Of a stretch of DNA of 6,094 bases, positions 5,370 through 6,094 are shown one piece after another. The stretch comes from Rhodobacteraceae bacterium UBA7436 (GTDB lineage: Bacteria > Pseudomonadota > Alphaproteobacteria > Rhodobacterales > Rhodobacteraceae). The stretch is from the NCBI GenBank assembly GCA_002478745.1, contig DLQI01000118.1:1-6094 (forward strand). The letters are read 5' to 3'. Every line of letters begins with the position of its first letter. Positions within the stretch are counted from its first letter, which is position 1. Below the pieces are notes generated by a model. That model did no database searches, was not told the origin of the DNA, and saw only the letters and a program-made list of their open reading frames with translations. A program made the position numbers and the translations under genes.

Positions 5370-6094
5370 TTAGCAAGCTGTCTGTCTGGATCTCGAAGCA
5401 GCCGCCGGCAAATGATCAACCAGCGCCGACGCATTCTTTTGATGCCGCTCCGCCAGCTTTCGCTGCTTTTTACCTAATGGGATCGTTCGCGCAGTTTTTT
5501 TGCGCGAACGGGGCGATGCAAACGTCGGGTAAATAGCCAATAACTCCGATTTCGCCTCGTCCCCTATAAGCGCCATGGCTTGAGGTCCCGGTAACAGATT
5601 TTCTGTTGTCGCATCATTGGCAAAGACAACTTGAAGTTCTTCGAACAGAATATGACAATACGTTATTGTTTTCAAACTCTTACAGATCTAAATTCCGTTC
5701 ATACCGATCAACGAATTGGCAGAAACCAAGACCTCGTCTGTGCCAAACATCCGTTGAACAACTTTTGAACTCACCAGTATCCGGTGCTGTTGGGACACCA
5801 GTAAATCACTGCTGGGTAAATTGGCACCCAACGCTCCAGCGCGTTTCCTCACTGGACCTAGCTTATCGGTTAGCGCCACGTTCTTCACACCGCCCCAGCG
5901 CACGGGCTGCGCGCTATTGTCCAACGTCTCGTCAAGGTCGCCAATCTGGATTTGATCAACGCGACGATCACCCTCAGACGTGCGGACCATCGTTCCTGCC
6001 GCAAAACACACAAAATTCTGTAAGGCGTTTTGGTAAAGACCTGTGCATGCTTGCCCAGATATCGAATTCACGTTGATGGCTTGGATCCCACCAG
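5370..6094 (-). pseudogene. Second Hint_2-domain gene, interrupted by an amber codon (partial)
   Basis: Read on the minus strand, the frame enters from beyond the right edge and contains the Hint start VCFAAGTMVRTSEGDRRV (Cys codon 6008-6006). It continues with GDLDETLDN, PVRWGGVK, KRAGALGANL, SDLLVSQQHRILVSS and FGTDEVLVSANSLIG. A single in-frame TAG at 5690-5688 interrupts it, after which the same frame resumes with TYCHILFEELQVVFAND, ENLLPGPQAMALIGDEAKSE and KLAERHQKNA and ends at 5370. The parts after the stop are the normal C-terminal half of Hint_2 proteins of this order, so one gene was broken by one base change, not a frameshift. The His expected at FEEHQ is Leu (CTT for CAT), a further sign of decay. 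A restart at the TTG 5675 would give only the C-terminal 101 residues. GTG 6071 could start a 127-residue fragment, but the frame stays open to the edge, so an N-terminal part probably lies outside. Sequencing error or amber readthrough are alternatives. Confidence 0.82.
5484..5510. repeat. 10-bp perfect inverted repeat inside the broken Hint gene
   Basis: CGTTCGCGCA (5484-5493) and TGCGCGAACG (5501-5510) flank a 7-base loop GTTTTTT. On the minus strand it falls in the poorly conserved Lys/Arg-rich segment after the Hint domain and carries a run of seven A. No T tract follows on either strand, so it is not a typical intrinsic terminator. Confidence 0.6.

Noticed and set aside
5484..5510. Terminator for the convergent Hint genes
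   Set aside because: A perfect 10-bp hairpin is present, but it has no trailing T tract on either strand and lies over 100 bases past the plus-strand stop, so it is kept only as a repeat.
5606..6076. Plus-strand open frame of 156 residues
   Set aside because: It lies opposite the recognisable Hint_2 sequence and reads as low-quality Arg/Ser-rich sequence; it is a shadow.

Overview
The window looks like a chromosomal segment of a marine Rhodobacterales (Roseobacter-group) alphaproteobacterium. The clues are the GatB sequence with its start MLDLTYELPK, the Hint_2 (Hedgehog/Intein-type) proteins that this order carries in many copies, and a moderate GC content. This placement is inference from protein style; no rRNA or other taxonomic marker is present.

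Layout, left to right. (1) A plus-strand gene ending at 1436 encodes a soluble, helical, TPR-like protein of unknown function; its start is uncertain (33, 126 or 267). (2) It converges on a small minus-strand gene of unknown function (1433-1825, TTG start); the two stop codons interlock. (3) A 323-base gap (1826-2148) follows, leading into gatB. (4) gatB (2149-3663) encodes subunit B of the Glu-tRNA(Gln)/Asp-tRNA(Asn) amidotransferase. It is complete and closed by a strong intrinsic terminator (13-bp stem, GCAA loop). (5) A two-gene plus-strand unit (3882-5356) encodes a HlyC/ToxC-family toxin-activating lysine acyltransferase. It is followed 17 bases later, with its own AGGAG, by a 315-residue protein made of one VCBS-like segment joined to a Hint_2 domain. 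(6) A second Hint_2 gene lies on the minus strand (5370 to beyond the right edge). It is broken by an in-frame amber codon and has lost a conserved histidine, so it is probably a decaying relative.

The most interesting part is the 3882-5356 unit. HlyC-type enzymes acylate lysines of RTX toxins, yet the partner here has no RTX nonapeptides. It has a lysine-free acidic VCBS-like N-terminus followed by a possibly autoprocessing Hint domain. The acyltransferase keeps the catalytic His and Asp but has Cys where HlyC has Ser20. A working hypothesis is that the acyltransferase modifies the Hint portion or C-terminal tail of its neighbour, or another secreted VCBS/Hint/RTX protein elsewhere in the genome. 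No type I secretion genes are in the window.
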